Shown: positions 63,132 through 64,000 of the stretch, piece by piece
Position numbering within the stretch: position 1 is the first letter of the stretch
Layout: every line of letters begins with the position of its first letter
NCBI RefSeq assembly: GCF_050948175.1
Contig: NW_027490260.1
Location: 1 to 64,000 of the forward strand
Reading direction: 5' to 3'
From: Xylocopa sonorina
Taxonomy: Eukaryota; Arthropoda; Insecta; Hymenoptera; Apidae
Length of the DNA: 64,000 bases
Notes under the pieces: model-generated
The model's input: the letters and a program-made list of their open reading frames with translations, nothing else
Database searches by the model: none
Told to the model about the DNA's origin: nothing
Program-made: the position numbers and the translations under genes

Positions 63132-64000
63132 GAAGTGATACCTCGTATTTACCTCAAAAGTATGTAAATGCGACACTTCCTTGCTAGGAAATAAGGTTTG
63201 CAGATATCTACGTATCGAAGAAATAGAGCTCTAATGCTTCTTGAAACGCCATATCGCATCTCAACTCTATGTTTCATGATAAGATATAATATTCATTGCA
63301 AACTGTCCTGTATACCTCGTATTCACTTCAAAAGAATGTAAATGCGACACTTCCTTGCTATTTAATAGATTTTGCAGATGTCTACGTATCGTAGCAATGG
63401 AGTTCTAATGCTTTTTAAATCGCGATATCGCATCTCATTTCAATGTTTCATGATAAGATATAATATCCATTGCGAAGTGTCATGTATACCTCGTATTCAC
63501 TTCAAAAGAATGTAAATGCGACACTTCCTTGCTAGGGAATAGCGTTTGCAGATGTCTACGTATCGTAGCAATAGAGTTCTAATGCTTCCTAAAGCGAGAT
63601 GTTGCATCCCATTTCTATGTTTCATGATAAGATATAATATTCATTGCGAAGTGTCATGTATACCTCGTATTCACATCAAAAGAATGTAAATGCGACACTT
63701 CCTTGCTATTTAATAGCGTTTGCAGATGTCTACGTATCGTAGCAAAAGAGTTCTATCGCTTCTTAAAACGCGATATCGCATCACATTTCCATTTTTCATG
63801 ATAAGATATAATATTCATTGCGAAGTGTCATGTATACCTCGTATTCACTTCAAAAGAATGTAAATGCGGCACTACCTTGCTAGGAAATAGCGTTTGCAGA
63901 TGTCTACGTATCGAAGCAATACATTTCTAATGCTTCTTAAAACGCGATATCGCGTCTCATTTCTATGCCTCATGATAAGATATATGATTCGTTGCGAAGT
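63132..64000 (+). repeat. Satellite array, plus orientation, two-type alternation
   Basis: About five monomers, spaced exactly 174 bp at TGATAAG (63,451, 63,625, 63,799, 63,973). Units with GCTAGGAAATA or GCTAGGGAATA alternate with units carrying GCTATTTAATAG at 63,358 and 63,705 (347 bp apart). GCTATTTAATAG was not noticed elsewhere in the window. The array runs off the window end. Confidence 0.93.

Noticed and set aside
1..64000. CRISPR array
   Set aside because: The repeats are 174 bp, contiguous and without unique spacers; this is satellite DNA.
1..64000. CENP-B box in the monomer
   Set aside because: No TTCG word is followed at the right spacing by the A and CGGG the box requires.
1..64000. 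Telomeric repeats (TTAGG or TTAGGG arrays)
   Set aside because: No tandem run of either was seen on either strand.
1..64000. Equating the family with the known ~176 bp AluI satellite of honeybee
   Set aside because: The length is similar, but AGCT sites are rare in these monomers and I cannot compare sequences here. Length alone is not evidence.

Overview
Eukaryotic, AT-rich, almost entirely satellite DNA with two islands of non-satellite sequence. Spliced-gene signals (GT/AG introns, AATAAA), LTR-like and CACTA-like transposon remnants and the base composition fit an animal, most likely an insect. The species cannot be read from the sequence, and nothing here is bacterial.

Layout. (1) 1-45,364: one continuous plus-oriented tandem array of a ~174 bp monomer, about 260 copies. 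Its left part (1-25,536) is a higher-order repeat (HOR). A block of ~47-50 monomers starts at 1, recurs at 8,166 and starts again at 16,859. The third copy has a six-monomer deletion and a 15-monomer (2,608 bp) tandem duplication. From about 25.5 kb the array is monomeric with local duplications only, and its last ~700 bp decays. (2) 45,365-50,053: a non-satellite island. It holds an LTR-like segment with a primer-binding-like site, a possible small three-exon gene (47,561-48,309) for a membrane-anchored coiled-coil protein, a degenerate CACTA-like element with ~265 bp inverted ends (48,761-49,784), and a C-rich LTR-like segment. (3) 50,054-61,623: ~66 monomers of the same satellite in inverted orientation. 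(4) 61,624-63,131: a second non-satellite island with GC-rich and AT-rich blocks, not identified. (5) 63,132-64,000: satellite again in plus orientation, about five monomers in an alternating two-type pattern.

Interpretation. The size, homogeneity, HOR structure and short dyad symmetries in each monomer are what a centromeric or pericentromeric array would show, but nothing here proves centromere function. Nearly all open reading frames in the arrays are artefacts: 174 is a multiple of three, so a stop-free frame stays open across monomers. The only gene I would test is the one at 47.5-48.3 kb. All alignments and offsets were made by eye. Offsets were measured between matching landmark words; identities were not computed.
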